35,410 bases of DNA from Lentisphaeria bacterium (GTDB lineage Bacteria > Verrucomicrobiota > Lentisphaeria > Victivallales > UBA1829), in contig JAFVTF010000043.1 in NCBI GenBank assembly GCA_017503375.1, positions 1 through 35,410 on the forward strand, given 5' to 3'. The translations under genes and the position numbers were made by a program. The notes beneath the pieces are model-generated. The model did not search any database. It was not told the DNA's origin and saw nothing but the letters and a program-made list of their open reading frames with translations. Positions 15,114 through 24,574 of this stretch are shown here, in pieces. Every line of letters begins with the position of its first letter. The first letter of the stretch is position 1.

Positions 15114-16361
15114 ATGAATACAGAGATTCGTTCAGAAGACTTCTGCAAGGCTGCTTTGGAGATTGCCGCCCGTAAGATGTTCCGGGATAAAGTCCCTACA
15201 AAACTTTGTTCACCCCGTTTGGGTACAGGCGGCAGTTTCGAGGATATTTTTTTATGGGATACTGTTTTTTGCGGACATTGGGCGAAGTATTACAGCGATA
15301 TGTTCCCTCTGGAAGGTTCTTTGGATAACTTTTACCGCTGTCAAACGGATGATGGGTTTATTTCCCGCCAGATTCACAGCAACGGATGCAGTAAGTGGTC
15401 ATCAGATTATCCGATAAGTTTTGCGCCGCCGCTGCTGAGCTGGATCGAATTGGAACTTCATGAAATGGGGCTGTTCCCCGGACGTTTGGAAAAAGTGTAT
15501 CCGAAATTGGTCAAACTTCATGAATTCAATCGTAAATGGCAGCGTGAAGATGGTCTTTATTTTTCCGATCCATGGGGCTGCGGCATGGATGATCTTCCCA
15601 GAATAAATGAACCTTCAGATTATTCCAGACCGGGCGGAATAAAGTTTTCCAGAGAAGCTGTCCTGGATGAAGGCGAAAAGGGTGATCGCATGTATCAAAG
15701 ATTGCAGGAGTTCAGACCGGGATGTTTTGATTTGAATCGTCAGCTCGGCTGGGTCGATACGACTTGTCAGGTTGCTTTTGATGCGTTGAATCTGGCAAAA
15801 ATTGCGAAAAAACTCGGAAAAAATGCAGAGGCTGAACCTTACCTCTCAGAGCACCGGAAATTATCCGAAACGATCAATGCCCTGTGTTGGGATGATGCCG
15901 AAGGTTTTTACCGGGATTACATGGATGGAAGCTTGATCCGTCATAAACATGTAGGAGCATTCTGGAGTTTGATTTCCGAAGTTGCACCTGCTGACCGGGC
16001 CGAACGGCTGATCGGACACTTGACAAATCCTGCAACATTCGGATTACCCTGCGGTATTCCGGGATTGTCTGCGGATGATGATGAGTTCGGCGTGGAAAAG
16101 GTATATTACTGGCGCGGTCCGGTTTGGGCTCCGACGATGTATATGACTTTGTGCGGTTTGCGCCGTTATGACCGCATGGATTTGGCAAAAGATATTGCCG
16201 GACGGTTTTACACGGCGGCATATAAAATCTGGGAGAAGACCGGAACGATCTGGGAAAACTATTCTCCGCTTCAGTGTGAAACGGAATCTCCTGCAGCCTC
16301 TCCGGATTTCTGCGGCTGGTCAGCATTGATCCCAATCACAATTTACCGGGAATTCCTGTAA
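15114..16361 (+). CDS. GH63/MGH1-like (alpha/alpha)6 glycoside hydrolase
   Basis: This 415-residue protein has no signal peptide. It resembles the six-hairpin glycosidases of family GH63 and mannosylglycerate-hydrolase-like enzymes. Motifs include FLWDTVF near residue 46, WGCGMDDLPR (equivalent to the GxDxxPR motif that carries the catalytic acid), YYWRGPVWAPTMYM in the C-terminal half, and GTIWENYSP followed by CGWSALIP at the end. An alpha-glycosidic substrate (mannosyl or glucosyl) is expected from the family, but the specific one is not readable. An AAGGAA site precedes the ATG. It stands alone between the tsf terminator and a convergent agmatine gene pair. Confidence 0.8.
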   Translation: MNTEIRSEDFCKAALEIAARKMFRDKVPTKLCSPRLGTGGSFEDIFLWDTVFCGHWAKYYSDMFPLEGSLDNFYRCQTDDGFISRQIHSNGCSKWSSDYPISFAPPLLSWIELELHEMGLFPGRLEKVYPKLVKLHEFNRKWQREDGLYFSDPWGCGMDDLPRINEPSDYSRPGGIKFSREAVLDEGEKGDRMYQRLQEFRPGCFDLNRQLGWVDTTCQVAFDALNLAKIAKKLGKNAEAEPYLSEHRKLSETINALCWDDAEGFYRDYMDGSLIRHKHVGAFWSLISEVAPADRAERLIGHLTNPATFGLPCGIPGLSADDDEFGVEKVYYWRGPVWAPTMYMTLCGLRRYDRMDLAKDIAGRFYTAAYKIWEKTGTIWENYSPLQCETESPAASPDFCGWSALIPITIYREFL

Positions 16362-16453
16362 TTGTGTTGTAAAACAAAAATATCGGATTGATGTACGGTA
16401 AAGAAATCTCTGCATAATGCATCAAGGCTTTTCTTTACAGAACACCGGATTTA

Positions 16454-17452
16454 TCACACAGGCATCTGCTGGGAAAGACAGTGCAAGGCTCCGCCTTCCA
16501 GAATGATTTCCCGGCAGTTGATTCCTTTGATTTTATGCGCGGGGAAACATTTGCCGATGATATCCAATGCTCTGGCATCCTCTTCCGCAAAACCGTAAAC
16601 AGGAACCAGAACACACTCATTTGTGATCAGGAAATTTGCGTAGGTTGCGGGAAGATATTCTTCACGCCAGCCATAGGGCGGCGGAATCAAAGGCGGACAG
16701 GGCAATTCCACGATTTCCAATCCGGCATCTTCAAGCGTGCGGCGGTTATTCTTTGTCACTTCCACATTCTCACCGATATCGGATGTTGCCATGATCACAG
16801 AACCCGGACGGAAGAATCGCACCTGTGTATCCACATGACCATCGGTATCATCTCCTGCAAGACCGGATTTCAGCCAGACCACGCGGCTGCAGCCGAGGGC
16901 GTCACACAGGATTTTTTCTGCAGTTGCTTTCGACATTCCCGGATTCCGGTTCGGGTTCAGAATTACGGATTCCGTTGTGATGAGAGTTCCCTTTCCATCG
17001 ACTTCCAGCGCACCGCCTTCGCAAACGATGGGGATTTCAAAACGGTGCAGACCGAATGTTTCTGCGATCCGTGCCGGAATTGCAGCATCATTGTCCCACG
17101 GAGAAAATTTGCCGCCCCATGCGTTATAGGTGAAATGCGCCATGGCAAGTTCACCTGTGGCATCATTTTTCAGGAAGGTCGGACCGTAATCGCGGCACCA
17201 AACATCGTTGGTGGGATAATCAAATGCCTGAGCGTTTGCAGGCAGCTGAACGGGATTGCCTCCGGTAAGGATGAAGGCTTTTTCTCCGCACTCTTCTGCA
17301 ACGATTCTGTAATATTCCCGGAATGTATCGCGAACCTGCGGCATGATTTCCGGCCAGGTTTCGGGATTGTGGGGATAGGCGATCCAGACAGCCTGCTGTT
17401 TTTCCCATTCAGCGGGCATACGGAAACCGAGAGATGCGGGGGTATCAGTCAT
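16454..17452 (-). CDS. aguA: Agmatine deiminase
   Basis: AguA hydrolyses agmatine to N-carbamoylputrescine and ammonia in the arginine-decarboxylase route to putrescine. The 332-residue size is close to the family norm. Characteristic motifs are QAVWIAYPHNPETW at the start, DVWCRDYGPTF, CEGGALEVDGKGT, GDDTDGHVDTQVRF, and GGALHCLSQQMP with the nucleophile Cys325. The chosen ATG has a GGAGAGG ribosome site and overlaps the aguB stop by 8 bases; an upstream in-frame ATG at 17497 would run deep into aguB. Cytoplasmic. Confidence 0.95.
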   Translation of the reverse strand: MTDTPASLGFRMPAEWEKQQAVWIAYPHNPETWPEIMPQVRDTFREYYRIVAEECGEKAFILTGGNPVQLPANAQAFDYPTNDVWCRDYGPTFLKNDATGELAMAHFTYNAWGGKFSPWDNDAAIPARIAETFGLHRFEIPIVCEGGALEVDGKGTLITTESVILNPNRNPGMSKATAEKILCDALGCSRVVWLKSGLAGDDTDGHVDTQVRFFRPGSVIMATSDIGENVEVTKNNRRTLEDAGLEIVELPCPPLIPPPYGWREEYLPATYANFLITNECVLVPVYGFAEEDARALDIIGKCFPAHKIKGINCREIILEGGALHCLSQQMPV

Positions 17453-18308
17453 GGAACCTCTCCATGATTCCGTTGTAGGCATCAATGCGGCGGTCACGGA
17501 AGAAGGGCCACATTCTGCGGTGATCTTCCATTGCCTTCAAATCGCAATCTGCATAAACGATTTCCTGTTTATCCTGAGACCCTTCTGCAATACGGCGTCC
17601 ATAGAAATCACACACGAAACTGGAACCCCAGAAGGTGGTTTCCGCTTCCGTTCCGACTCTGTTGACGGCGGCGTAATAGCATCCGTTTGCCACGGAATGA
17701 CCGCACTGGACATTGAGCCATGCTTCCCGCTGGAGTGCGCCCAGTTCTGCAGGTTCCGCCGCAATGCGTCCGATGGCTGTCGGACAGAAAATGATTTCAG
17801 CTCCGGAAAGAGCTGTCAGACGTGCTGATTCCGGATACCACTGGTCCCAGCAGATGATCACACCGATTTTTGCATATTTTGTCTGAAAGGTTTTGAATCC
17901 GAGATCACCGGGAGTAAAGTAGAATTTTTCTTCAAATCCGGGGTCTTGCGGAATGTGCATTTTCCGGTATTTCCCGAGAAATGTTCCATCTGCATCAATG
18001 ATTGCAGCTGTATTGTGAGCCAATCCGGGAGCGCGTTTTTCAAAGAGTGAGAGGATCAGAACGACATCATATTTTTTTGCGACAGCAGAGAACCGTTCTG
18101 TGACGGGACCGGGGATTTCATCAGCGAGATCGAACAGATCCGGGTCCTGTGTCCTGCAAAAGTAAGGAGTCGGGAAAAGTTCCTGTGTACAAATGATTTT
18201 TGCGCCATTCTGAGCAGCCTGCGCGATGGATTGTTCCAATGCCTTGAACGCAGCTTCTTTGCTTTCCCGTTCAGCATCCTGAACGAGTGCGATCCGGATA
18301 TTTTTCAT
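17445..18308 (-). CDS. aguB: N-carbamoylputrescine amidase
   Basis: AguB is a nitrilase-superfamily enzyme that hydrolyses N-carbamoylputrescine to putrescine, CO2 and ammonia. The 287-residue protein has the Glu-Lys-Cys triad: Glu43 (QELFP), Lys116 (KYRKMHIP) and Cys153 (VIICWDQWYPE). HIPQDPGFEEKFYF and WGSSFVCDFYG are characteristic of the carbamoylputrescine branch. GAGAGG precedes the ATG. It is co-transcribed with aguA, which supports the specific substrate assignment. Confidence 0.95.
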   Translation of the reverse strand: MKNIRIALVQDAERESKEAAFKALEQSIAQAAQNGAKIICTQELFPTPYFCRTQDPDLFDLADEIPGPVTERFSAVAKKYDVVLILSLFEKRAPGLAHNTAAIIDADGTFLGKYRKMHIPQDPGFEEKFYFTPGDLGFKTFQTKYAKIGVIICWDQWYPESARLTALSGAEIIFCPTAIGRIAAEPAELGALQREAWLNVQCGHSVANGCYYAAVNRVGTEAETTFWGSSFVCDFYGRRIAEGSQDKQEIVYADCDLKAMEDHRRMWPFFRDRRIDAYNGIMERFHD

Positions 18309-18339
18309 AATAAACCTCTCTATTGAAATTGCCTCTGTT

Positions 18340-18367
18340 AATATACCGTTGAAACAATGAAAATCAA
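18340..18367 (-). promoter_or_regulatory. aguBA promoter
   Basis: On the minus strand TTGATT (18367-18362) and TATATT (18345-18340) are 16 bp apart, about 32 bases before the aguB start. Confidence 0.55.
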
Positions 18368-18452
18368 GATTTACCGTAATAAATTCACTGCTCTTTACGG
18401 TTTTTTATTATATTTTCCTGTAGAATCATCTCATGACTTAAGGACTTTTGTC

Positions 18453-18480
18453 TTGACAATTTTAAGAAAATCGTTATATT
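18453..18480 (+). promoter_or_regulatory. Promoter for the SGNH hydrolase gene
   Basis: TTGACA and TATATT are 16 bp apart, about 38 bases before the ATG at 18519. No palindromic operator is seen here, unlike the island promoters downstream. Confidence 0.65.
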
Positions 18481-18518
18481 AATGCCAAACTTGATATCAA
18501 ATTTTTCAGGAGATCACA

Positions 18519-19550
18519 ATGCTTTGGAATAGAGAAACAGGAATTGTTACCGGTGAAACCGGAATGTTCATTGGGAAAAACAGTATCAGACTTCTTTTTC
18601 CAGCGGAGAAAATTTTGAAAGTCTATAATTCCACTCTGGAAGTGGAATATCAGGCAGGGAGAGATTTTTCCCATGAACGCGGGAGCGATATACTGTATGC
18701 CCTTCCGGGAACGGAAATGCCGATGCTGCCGGAAGAGGCGATTTACCCGGACCCGGAAACAGCCATTATTTATCCGCAGCCGGGAGCGAATGCCGTCCGC
18801 GGCGGAGCTGATGGAAAATATCTGCTTTTCAGTGCGGAAAACTTTTTTGCCCGGAATCAGATCTCTGTGGATTATCAAGCCGTCAGCGGAACTGTTTTTC
18901 CGGAAAATCCCGTGCTGAAAAACGGACAGCTCCCCCGTGTTTCAAAACTTCTGAAAGAAGGTGGAACGCTGAGAGTAACGTTGATCGGCGATAGCATCAG
19001 CGAAGGAATCAATTCCACAAAAATTATGAACTGTCCCCCATATGCTCCAACCTATATTGAATCTTTTGCAAAGGGGCTGGAATCAAAATTCAATGTGTCC
19101 GTGGAAATCAATAACAGTGCTGTAAACGGAACCGGATGCCGACATGCATTTGAGATTGAGGAACGTTGGAAAACTCCGCCGTGTGACTTGCTTGTGATTG
19201 CTTACGGAATGAATGATTTTGCACGGATGAGTGCGCTGGAATATCGGGAAGTCATTCAGGAAATCATGAAACGGATGCATGAAGTTCATCAGGAGACGGA
19301 ATTTCTGCTGATTACCTCCATGTCCGGAAATGCGCTTTGGAAAAGCCTTCCTCCCGGAGCGGATCTTGCATTCGCGGAAGAGTTGAGAAAACTGGAATCT
19401 TCCACAGTTGCGATTGGCGATGTCAATCCGTTTTGGAACAGCATTCTGAAACGTAAAGATTTTTATGATATTACCGGAAACGGCGTAAATCATCCCAACG
19501 ATTACGGGTATCGGATTTACGCAAAAGTTCTGCTTGATCTTTTCGGATAA
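18519..19550 (+). CDS. SGNH/GDSL-type esterase
   Basis: This 343-residue protein has no signal peptide. The C-terminal two thirds is an SGNH hydrolase: block I IGDSISEG (Asp158-Ser159, Ser the nucleophile), block III YGMNDF (Asn232) and block V GVNHPNDYG (His325). The N-terminal ~140 residues look like a beta-sandwich, as in two-domain carbohydrate esterases and deacetylases. Deacylation of a sugar or xylan/pectin fragment is inferred from fold and from the neighbouring glycan genes. CAGGAG precedes the ATG. It is monocistronic. Confidence 0.85.
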   Translation: MLWNRETGIVTGETGMFIGKNSIRLLFPAEKILKVYNSTLEVEYQAGRDFSHERGSDILYALPGTEMPMLPEEAIYPDPETAIIYPQPGANAVRGGADGKYLLFSAENFFARNQISVDYQAVSGTVFPENPVLKNGQLPRVSKLLKEGGTLRVTLIGDSISEGINSTKIMNCPPYAPTYIESFAKGLESKFNVSVEINNSAVNGTGCRHAFEIEERWKTPPCDLLVIAYGMNDFARMSALEYREVIQEIMKRMHEVHQETEFLLITSMSGNALWKSLPPGADLAFAEELRKLESSTVAIGDVNPFWNSILKRKDFYDITGNGVNHPNDYGYRIYAKVLLDLFG

Positions 19551-19572
19551 AGCTCTGCCCATCATTTTCTTA

Positions 19573-19596
19573 TCCTCCGCTGTCTGGTGCGGAGGA
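19573..19596 (+). terminator. Weak hairpin terminator after the SGNH gene
   Basis: TCCTCCGC pairs with GCGGAGGA across an 8-nt loop, 22 bases after the stop. A T-run appears only about 12 bases later, so termination is uncertain. Confidence 0.4.
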
Positions 19597-19602
19597 GGAT
19601 TG

Positions 19603-19617
19603 AAACCTTTTTGCGGC
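19603..19617 (+). repeat. Solo copy of the AAACCTTTTTGCGGC repeat end
   Basis: It is identical to bases 1-15 and to the inverse of 243-257, the outer ends of the MITE-like element. It abuts the duplicated promoter block starting at 19615. Confidence 0.6.
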
Positions 19618-19871
19618 GTTTTGTGTTAAGCGAACAGAGCCCCGGATAAATACCCTATACAGAAGAATTTTACAGGTTTTTTATTATTCGGTTTGACAAA
19701 CGTTTGTTATTGATATATATTACTGGAAGAAAATAAAAAAATCACGTCAACATATTGAAGGAGTCCTTACAAAATGAAACAGAAATCTTTTACTTTGATT
19801 GAGCTGCTTGTTGTGATTGCGATCATTGCAATTCTCGCCGGGATGCTGCTGCCTGCTTTGAACAATGCAAG
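19615..19871 (+). repeat. Duplicated promoter/leader/pilin-start block, copy A
   Basis: About 257 bases match 24876-25134 with roughly nine differences, including two single-base indels. The block runs from upstream of the promoter through the first ~32 codons of the pseudopilin. It contains a GAACAGAGCC motif, the promoter, the palindrome and the ribosome site. Confidence 0.9.
19693..19721 (+). promoter_or_regulatory. Promoter with LacI-type operator, module A
   Basis: TTGACA (19693-19698) and TATATT (19716-19721) are 17 bp apart. The perfect palindrome ACAAACGTTTGT (19696-19707) covers the -35 end and the spacer, so bound repressor would block polymerase. A CG-centred palindrome is typical of LacI-family sites. 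Confidence 0.7.
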
Positions 19872-20460
19872 AGAAAAAGGACGTCAGTCAAATTGTCATT
19901 CAAACTTGAAGCAGCTTATGACAACAAGCCTTATGTACACCCAGGATAATGCTGAATGGGTTATGCCGACGGGAATGGGAAGCAAATATTGGTATACTTT
20001 CATGCTTGACTACGGTGTGCCGGGCGGTGCTTTTGGTTGCCCCAGCAACAAACTGAATGTCAAACGGGTTACCGGTGAAGAATCAAGTAACGCATTTTAT
20101 GTCAGTGATGAGTTGTATAAGAGAGGTCTTCTCCGCAGAACTTATCTTTGCAATATGAGAGCCGGAATGATGATGTTCGGGGCAACTCAGATGAAACTGA
20201 TCAAAAGTTCCCAGATCAAGTATGTCTCAACTGCATATATTTACTGGTGCAGCCAGTGGAACAAAGGTTCCAATAATGTTATGGGGCGTGCTTATTCTTA
20301 TGAGCTTTATAATAATCCCGGAACATACGTTCAGCAGCCGCTTCCGGTTCATGATAATAAATATATTGCCGCATTTTTCGATGGACATGTGGCAAGTCAT
20401 TCCCTTTTCCAGATGCGCCAGTTCGGCGAAATGAATGATTATATCGTAAGAAGTTGGTAA
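19774..20460 (+). CDS. Pseudopilin-like H-X9-DG protein (prepilin N-terminal methylation domain)
   Basis: This 228-residue protein has a type III (prepilin) signal: short basic MKQKS, then [16 protein letters not shown] with cleavage before Phe and the conserved Glu at position 5 after it. A helix ending in LLPALNNAR follows, then a variable globular part. The H-X9-DG box is perfect (His193 to Asp203-Gly204, [12 protein letters not shown]). This is the DUF1559-like type greatly expanded in Planctomycetes and Lentisphaerae, thought to be surface or secretion-pseudopilus associated, with no proven role. It is first in an operon with the large secreted hydrolase 13 bases downstream, under an operator-bearing promoter. 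Confidence 0.88.
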   Translation: MKQKSFTLIELLVVIAIIAILAGMLLPALNNAREKGRQSNCHSNLKQLMTTSLMYTQDNAEWVMPTGMGSKYWYTFMLDYGVPGGAFGCPSNKLNVKRVTGEESSNAFYVSDELYKRGLLRRTYLCNMRAGMMMFGATQMKLIKSSQIKYVSTAYIYWCSQWNKGSNNVMGRAYSYELYNNPGTYVQQPLPVHDNKYIAAFFDGHVASHSLFQMRQFGEMNDYIVRSW

Positions 20461-20473
20461 GATGGAGCTTATT

Positions 20474-23400
20474 ATGAATTACAAGAATTTTTTATATACG
20501 GTTTCCCTGTTTGTTTCAGCCTCTCTTTTTGCCGCTGAGCCGATCAATGCAAAATGGGATCCCGGTTTCAGCAACGGAACAAAATGGTGGAAAGATCTGG
20601 TTCAGGAAAAGGGTTTCCGTCCCGGAGTATCCATCAGCAAGGATCAGGGAATAAACGGCAGCGGAGCTCTTGTGATCGATCAGCCGAAATTCGGTTGGAG
20701 CGGAGTTTTTGCCAGAACCCTCTGGATTGTCGAACCGGGAAAAAGTTATACAATAAGATTCAAGTACAAAGCTGATATCAAAGCCGGTGATTTCAAGGCA
20801 CGGATACGTTTCTGGACAAATTGCGTTCAGAGAGGGATGTGGACCGAAGGAAAAAAACGGTTGAAGCAGGAACTTACGACGCCCCGGATCAAGCAGTCTT
20901 CAACCGGGAATGAGTGGAAGAATTATGAATATACCTTCAAAATTCCGGCAGAGGCAAACGGGATCCATCTGGAACTTTCCGCCGGGAATATGAAGGGCAG
21001 AATCGTTGTGGATGATGTGGAAATTTTTCCTGCAGATCAGATTCCGGCTCAGAACGTGAGTAAACCTGCGGCAGAAAAGCCTGTTGCTGATAATCGTTTG
21101 AACAGTAAATGGGACCCAAATTTTGAGGAAGGTTCCAAATGGTGGCGGGATATTAACGCTCCCGCAGGAAATTTTTCACCCGGAGTGCGGATCGAAGCCG
21201 GAGCAGGGGAGAATAATTCCGGAGGTCTCGTTCTGGAAAATCCGAAGAAAAACTGGAGCGGAGTCTTTGCCAAAACAATTTATATGGTGGAACCCGGTCA
21301 GAAGTATTTGCTGGAAGCCCGTTATAACAGTGCAATAACTTCCGGCCGTGCTGTGATTTCCATCCGTTTCTGGCAGGGATGTGTTCAGAAAGGTTTATGG
21401 GCCGATGGAAAGAAACGGTTGGAAACGATTCTTCGCAGTCCCAGAATCACCAAGCCGACAAATGGCGAATGGACCACTTTGCGTTTTCCCTTTACGGTTC
21501 CCAAAGATGCCAACGGGATCCATCTTGAGATTTCCAGTGCAGGCTTGAAAGGAAGAGTTGTTTTTGATGATATCAAGATTACTCTGGATGATGGAAAACT
21601 TTCCATCCCGTATTTGAGCAAGGCTCCCGATTTTCAGAAAGGGCTTGATCGTTTTTTTTTGCAGAAAGCCGTCAGACTTACCGACTTTGTGAAGTTTCCG
21701 ACAAAGGAAAATGCCGTTGAAAAAACCGAGATATATCTGGGAATGACCGGAGATACTCTGTTTGGAACAGCTCTTCTCTATCATCCGGGAAGGACAGTAA
21801 AGATTCCGGCAAAAACTGCAAAAGATGTCAGTACGATTTTCCGGAATGAATCAATCGAATTTTTCATTACCCAAACCGGAAGAACAGATACCCCTTATTA
21901 TCACCATGTTTTTGATGTAGGCGGGAATATTCTTGACGGACAGGAAATGAACCGCAGCTGGAACGGGAACAGCAAATCCTGGGGCGGCAAAGTTTCCAAT
22001 GACTGTTCCTACATTCAGTTTGCAATCCCCTTGAGCGATATCGGTTATAATGAAAATGCCGAAAGAGGTCTTGTGAAACTGTTCTGGAAACTCAATATCA
22101 GCCGGAATCACACTTCCGGAAAAAGGGTTTATACCACGTGGACCCCGTTGAACAGTTCCTTTCACGAAATCAGAAACTTCCGTTTGTTTCACGGGGAAGG
22201 GAAAAATTACGGTCAGATTCTTTCCAGTTTATCCATTCCCTCAGGCGGAGAAAACAATTCATCCGATGATATTTACTGGAAAACCACCAAACGGCTTTAT
22301 AAGGAATTGTTCACGGATAAAAAGCCCTTTCAGGGGAAGAACAGCGTAACGGTTTGGCATCATCCCACACATCCCCGGAATGTCAAAAATGCGCTTCAAT
22401 TCGGATATCAGTATTCTGTTTATGAGATTCTTGATGAGTACAAAAAATATAATCTTCATCCGGATATCCGTATGAGCGGCAACCCTCCGGAAGTCATGGA
22501 ATGGTGTAAGAAAAACGGCATTGGAGCAATGCTCTATTTTGCTTATTACAATCATGATTACAAAGCAATTTACAAACCGTCTGTCCGGCAGAAACTTATT
22601 GCGGAACTGGAAACTTTTCTGCAGAAAAACGATGGTGCGATCATGGGAGTCCGCATGGGCGATGAGGTCCTGAGCCATTATGATAATGCTCTGATCCGGA
22701 AGAATCGGCATCCCGCATATAAAAACGATAAAGAGTTTCAGGCAGTGCTGGAAAAGATCAAACGTGATTACGGATTCGGAAAATTCGGTTTGCCGTCATC
22801 TGAAAAATCCGATAACGAACCGTTCCAGTGGCTTGCTACAAGAAAATATTGTCTTGATGTGATGCTGGATCTGCAGAAAGAACTTTTCCGCATTACCAGA
22901 AAATATAAACAGCCGGATGGAAGTCCGCTTGTCTGCAAATCCTGGGGCGGAACGGAATGGATGCACTTGCTTCAGCCCAGTCGTTTTGCACCTTACGTGG
23001 ATGTAATGAATGTGCAGAGCAACCCCCAATATCCTCAGAGACCTGCTTTTATGGCAAAATACATGAAAGATCTTTCCGGGAAACCTGTCTGGGGAATCTG
23101 TCATCCGGAAAATACTTACGGTTCATTCGGTTCTGAAAAGACCGCAGCGATCTTCAGCCAGCTTGTCCGCGGCGGTGCAACCGGACTGGAACATTGGCCG
23201 TCTGACTGGAGAGGTTATATGAAAAAGAAAGGCGGTACGATTTTCTGCCGTTACGGACACCGTCCGCGCTGGGATACCACTCTGGATATCAGCAAACGGA
23301 TTCAGACGATGCCGCTTTTGAAGTTTCCGAAAGAAGATTTTGCATTCTTCCTTTCCTGTGATACAGTTCTTTCCAAACGCTGGAATCACATGGATGAAGA

Positions 23401-24574
23401 GGAAAATCTCTTTTCTCTTCTCGGCCCCGCAGCCGGAACATGGTTCCGCTTTATTTCAGATACTCAGCTTTTGGAAAATACTGCAAAGCTGACTGATTGG
23501 AAAACCGTTGTGATTGCAAAAGCTCATATCCTTGATCCGAAACTTGCTCCGAAATTCAAGGATTTCCTTGAAAAAGGCGGAACCTTGATCTGTATTGATC
23601 CGGAAGTTTACCATTATTCGCCCGATGCAAGTATCAAAGATCATCTTGCCAAAGAGCTTTTCGGAGCCGAAAGAGCAACGCTTGCAAACTCAACAAATCT
23701 GAAAATGCAAGTAACAGATCATTCTTTCTGGAAAGGTTTCAACAAGACTGTTACCCTCCCTGTTCTTGGCAGTGCAAAATATAAACTGCTCCCGGAAAAA
23801 GGTACGACTGTTCTTGTTAAGTTCAGTGACGGTTCCGCTGCTGTTACAATGAAAAGCTATCCCAACGGCGGAAAAGCTGTTCTTATGGCAACTCCGGTTA
23901 TCCGTGCTTTTGCTGAAAACAGTGCCTGGGTTGATTTGACCAAGTTCGTTGCAAAAAAATTGAATTGTGCAGTCGATACTGATATTTGGAATTTCAATTT
24001 CCCGTACACTCCGGAAAAGAAACCTGTTTTTGCAAATAAATGTCTTACCGGAAATCATTTTTACTGGTGGCGCAACAATCCGGTAAAGGATGCCAATGCA
24101 GAACTGAATGGTTCTTACACCCTTTCTCTGCTGCCGGATCATTTGAAGAATGGCAAACATTCCGGAACATTCCAGTTCAAAACAGGAAATCTGACAAACC
24201 GGATCGCTGCTCTTGATGCCGGTGATATTGCTCATGATGCAAACATCCCTCTGGTGAAAAAAGGAACCTTGCGGATGGATCAGTTCGCCGATACCTGGAC
24301 AAGTCCGGATGCCTTTGAAGTCATATTCAAATTCCGGAAAGCTGTTCAGCTTTCAGAACTGACACTCTGCTGGCAGGGTGAACTCCCGGATTTTTCTGTA
24401 AGAATTCCTGATGCAAAAGAGATCAAGTGCAAAGGCGAAATGACAGATCAGGCATTGGTAAAAAAAGTCATTCTTCCGGGAAAGCGTGCCAAAGAAATTA
24501 CAATTTTGTTCGGAAAACGGAAAAATGTCGGCAAGCTGACCCTTTCAGAAGTTGAGCTTTGGGGCAAAGAATGA
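20474..24574 (+). CDS. Giant secreted multidomain glycoside hydrolase (GH42-like barrel, tandem CBM-like domains)
   Basis: This 1366-residue protein has a signal peptide (LYTVSLFVSASLFAA). Two homologous CBM-like repeats occupy residues about 25-190 and 205-375; both open with KWDP.F..G.KWW and share WSGVFA, RFW..CVQ and GIHLE. A CBM9-like domain follows (about 390-590). A clan-A-like TIM barrel (about 620-940) has candidate catalytic Glu731 (RMGDEVLSH) and Glu906 (TGLEHWPSD). Then comes a GATase-like domain as in GH42 enzymes (about 940-1170), and a C-terminal beta region. Beta-galactosidase-type activity is a family-level guess. The start is set by TGGAG 6 bases upstream; an ATG at 20462 is in frame but would precede the signal peptide awkwardly. 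Confidence 0.8.
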   Translation: MNYKNFLYTVSLFVSASLFAAEPINAKWDPGFSNGTKWWKDLVQEKGFRPGVSISKDQGINGSGALVIDQPKFGWSGVFARTLWIVEPGKSYTIRFKYKADIKAGDFKARIRFWTNCVQRGMWTEGKKRLKQELTTPRIKQSSTGNEWKNYEYTFKIPAEANGIHLELSAGNMKGRIVVDDVEIFPADQIPAQNVSKPAAEKPVADNRLNSKWDPNFEEGSKWWRDINAPAGNFSPGVRIEAGAGENNSGGLVLENPKKNWSGVFAKTIYMVEPGQKYLLEARYNSAITSGRAVISIRFWQGCVQKGLWADGKKRLETILRSPRITKPTNGEWTTLRFPFTVPKDANGIHLEISSAGLKGRVVFDDIKITLDDGKLSIPYLSKAPDFQKGLDRFFLQKAVRLTDFVKFPTKENAVEKTEIYLGMTGDTLFGTALLYHPGRTVKIPAKTAKDVSTIFRNESIEFFITQTGRTDTPYYHHVFDVGGNILDGQEMNRSWNGNSKSWGGKVSNDCSYIQFAIPLSDIGYNENAERGLVKLFWKLNISRNHTSGKRVYTTWTPLNSSFHEIRNFRLFHGEGKNYGQILSSLSIPSGGENNSSDDIYWKTTKRLYKELFTDKKPFQGKNSVTVWHHPTHPRNVKNALQFGYQYSVYEILDEYKKYNLHPDIRMSGNPPEVMEWCKKNGIGAMLYFAYYNHDYKAIYKPSVRQKLIAELETFLQKNDGAIMGVRMGDEVLSHYDNALIRKNRHPAYKNDKEFQAVLEKIKRDYGFGKFGLPSSEKSDNEPFQWLATRKYCLDVMLDLQKELFRITRKYKQPDGSPLVCKSWGGTEWMHLLQPSRFAPYVDVMNVQSNPQYPQRPAFMAKYMKDLSGKPVWGICHPENTYGSFGSEKTAAIFSQLVRGGATGLEHWPSDWRGYMKKKGGTIFCRYGHRPRWDTTLDISKRIQTMPLLKFPKEDFAFFLSCDTVLSKRWNHMDEEENLFSLLGPAAGTWFRFISDTQLLENTAKLTDWKTVVIAKAHILDPKLAPKFKDFLEKGGTLICIDPEVYHYSPDASIKDHLAKELFGAERATLANSTNLKMQVTDHSFWKGFNKTVTLPVLGSAKYKLLPEKGTTVLVKFSDGSAAVTMKSYPNGGKAVLMATPVIRAFAENSAWVDLTKFVAKKLNCAVDTDIWNFNFPYTPEKKPVFANKCLTGNHFYWWRNNPVKDANAELNGSYTLSLLPDHLKNGKHSGTFQFKTGNLTNRIAALDAGDIAHDANIPLVKKGTLRMDQFADTWTSPDAFEVIFKFRKAVQLSELTLCWQGELPDFSVRIPDAKEIKCKGEMTDQALVKKVILPGKRAKEITILFGKRKNVGKLTLSEVELWGKE

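Noticed and set aside
16362..16453. Terminator between the GH63-like gene and aguA
   Set aside because: Only an AT-rich GTAAAGAAA/TTTCTTTAC pairing with a small TGCATAATGCA palindrome; no GC stem plus T-run, so not reported as a terminator.
16481..17467. 328-codon plus-strand frame opposite aguA
   Set aside because: The minus strand encodes a complete agmatine deiminase with all motifs; this frame is its mirror.
18309..18518. Shared operator in the aguB/SGNH divergent region
   Set aside because: Both promoters are visible but no palindrome like that of the island promoters is present.
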